Assembly: GCF_012275575.1 (NCBI RefSeq)
Contig: NZ_NPIH01000223.1
Span: forward strand, 85,624 to 149,623
Reading direction: 5' to 3'
From: Paraburkholderia sp. SG-MS1
Lineage (GTDB): Bacteria; Pseudomonadota; Gammaproteobacteria; Burkholderiales; Burkholderiaceae
Length of the DNA stretch: 64,000 bases
Below are positions 63,122-64,000 of this stretch, piece by piece. Every line of letters begins with the position of its first letter. Within the stretch, counting starts at the first letter, position 1. The position numbers and the translations under genes are program-made. Under the pieces are notes generated by a model, which was given only the letters and a program-made list of their open reading frames with translations, was not told where the DNA came from and did no database searches.

Positions 63122-63917
63122 GGCACTGTCACGTTGCTGGCCTGTTGATGGAGATGCGGCGACAATCCTGGATATGAAACGAGCCGCCCTGCAACACAAC
63201 GTATCTGCCAACGACGCGATCTCTTATGCCGGCTAGCGGTTTCCGCCCGATGTGATCAGCGACGCGGTGTGGCTGTACTACCGGTTCCCGCTGAGCCTGC
63301 GCATGGTCGAGGAGTTGCTTGCCGCGCGCAGCATTGAACTCACTTATGAAACCGTGCGGCGCCTGTCGGTAAAGTTCGGCCTCGGCATTGCCCGGCGCAT
63401 CCGGCCTACCGCGTTGGTCCGAGGCGACAAGTGGTATCTCGACGAAGTGGTGGTCACCATCAACGGCAGGAAGCACTGGCTGTGGCGCGCCGTGGGCCAG
63501 CATGGCGCGGTGCTCGATGTGCTGGTGCAGAGCCGGCGCGACTGGCATGCAGCCAGACGACTGATGTGCAAGGTGCTCAGAAAGCACGGCCGAGCGTTGC
63601 GTGTGTTGATCACAGACAAACTCAGGAGCTACGCCGCGGCGAACAGGGACATGGGTCTGATTATTGAACACCGCCAGCACAAAGGTTTGAACAATCGGGC
63701 GGAGAACTCGCACCAGCCAACGCGGGTGCGCGAAAAAGTGATGCGCCGCTTCAAGTTGGCGCGCCATCTACAACGATTCACGTCGATGCATGATCAGGTT
63801 GGCAATCTGTTCATGAACTGCCGCTACAACATGAATGCGCAACAGAAGCACCAGGCGCGCAAGCAGGCCTTCAAGGCGTGGGAAAGCATAACGGGCAATT
63901 CGATGCTTGATCCTTAA
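63122..63917 (+). mobile_element. IS6-family insertion sequence, inactive
   Basis: The left end begins around 63122 with GGCACTGTCACGTTG, close to the GGCACTGTTGCAAA ends of IS6/IS26-type elements. The transposase from an ATG at 63174 matches the family through its DDE domain (KWYLDEVVVTING; LITDKLRSYAA; GLNNRAENSHQPTR), but a TAG at 63234-63236 interrupts it after 20 codons. The rest, readable from a GTG at 63252, lacks the N-terminal helix. No matching right end is visible before the window stops. Likely an immobile copy marking the right border of the island. Confidence 0.75.
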
Positions 63918-63951
63918 TTATCACCCAAACCGATGTAGGGGCAATATGAGA

Positions 63952-63987
63952 ATGTCGTGTTTCAGCAAGATACAGATGTCGTGTTTC
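63952..63987. repeat. Short direct repeat, possible end of a second insertion sequence
   Basis: ATGTCGTGTTTC occurs at 63952-63963 and again at 63976-63987, 24 bases apart. Repeated words near an end are typical of IS21-like elements, so another insertion sequence may begin here and continue past the window. Too little is visible to name it. Confidence 0.35.
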
Positions 63988-64000
63988 GCAGCGGATGTCA

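Noticed and set aside
1..64000. CRISPR arrays, tRNA or rRNA genes
   Set aside because: I saw no regularly spaced repeats and no tRNA or rRNA-like segment on either strand by eye; a covariance-model scan would settle weak cases.

Overview
The window looks like a chromosome or megaplasmid segment of a GC-rich betaproteobacterium of the Burkholderia/Paraburkholderia/Caballeronia type. This is inferred from the gene families, dense Shine-Dalgarno-led operons and G/C-rich third codon positions; no rRNA or tRNA gene is present to confirm it. There are two unrelated halves separated by a graveyard of broken genes.

Left half (about 0.3-17.7 kb): sugar uptake and non-phosphorylative L-rhamnose catabolism. 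A first ABC sugar operon (binding protein, double ATPase, short-chain dehydrogenase, permease; substrate unknown) is followed by a rhamnonate-type MFS carrier, L-rhamnonate dehydratase, L-rhamnose 1-dehydrogenase, a convergent LysR regulator, rhamnose mutarotase, a lactonase-type amidohydrolase, a complete rhamnose ABC importer (ATPase, two permeases, binding protein), an FAH-family diketo-acid hydrolase and a second dehydrogenase. Together they form the diketo-hydrolase route: L-rhamnose, rhamnonolactone, rhamnonate, 2-keto-3-deoxyrhamnonate, 2,4-diketo acid, then pyruvate plus L-lactate.

Boundary (17.7-20.3 kb): no intact gene. It holds the first 30 codons of a lactate dehydrogenase running into a frameshifted DUF1016 nuclease tail, an IS110-type transposase fragment, the first codons of a glutathione-dependent formaldehyde dehydrogenase and an orphan palindrome. 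This looks like the insertion scar of the island to its right.

Right half (20.3-62.9 kb): a catabolic island for methoxylated phenolics. It encodes two Rieske O-demethylase-type oxygenases with two matching reductases, a glutathione-independent formaldehyde dehydrogenase, an aldehyde dehydrogenase, a PcpA/LinE-type hydroquinone ring-cleavage dioxygenase with maleylacetate reductase and a serine esterase, a 4-alkylphenol-type flavocytochrome (VAO-family flavoprotein plus cytochrome c), a second VAO-like protein with a ruined FAD loop, a GMC alcohol oxidase, a phytoene-desaturase-like oxidoreductase, several SnoaL-like and metallo-beta-lactamase proteins, an FAD monooxygenase, a DUF1302/DUF1329/YCF48/RND envelope cassette and a chemoreceptor. 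MarR, AraC and a large MalT-like LuxR protein are the regulators.

The most striking signal is a previously unlabelled operator-like element, YCTATC-N4-GATAGGTG. It occurs nine times in this half, always between genes, with its conserved GGTG end pointing at the next gene on either strand. It ties the dispersed transcription units into one apparent regulon, probably run by the LuxR-type protein. The gene set matches what is known of oxidative lignan (pinoresinol-like) or 4-alkylguaiacol breakdown through 2-methoxyhydroquinone; that substrate assignment is inference. The right edge has a nonsense-mutated IS6-family transposase and what may be the end of another insertion sequence.
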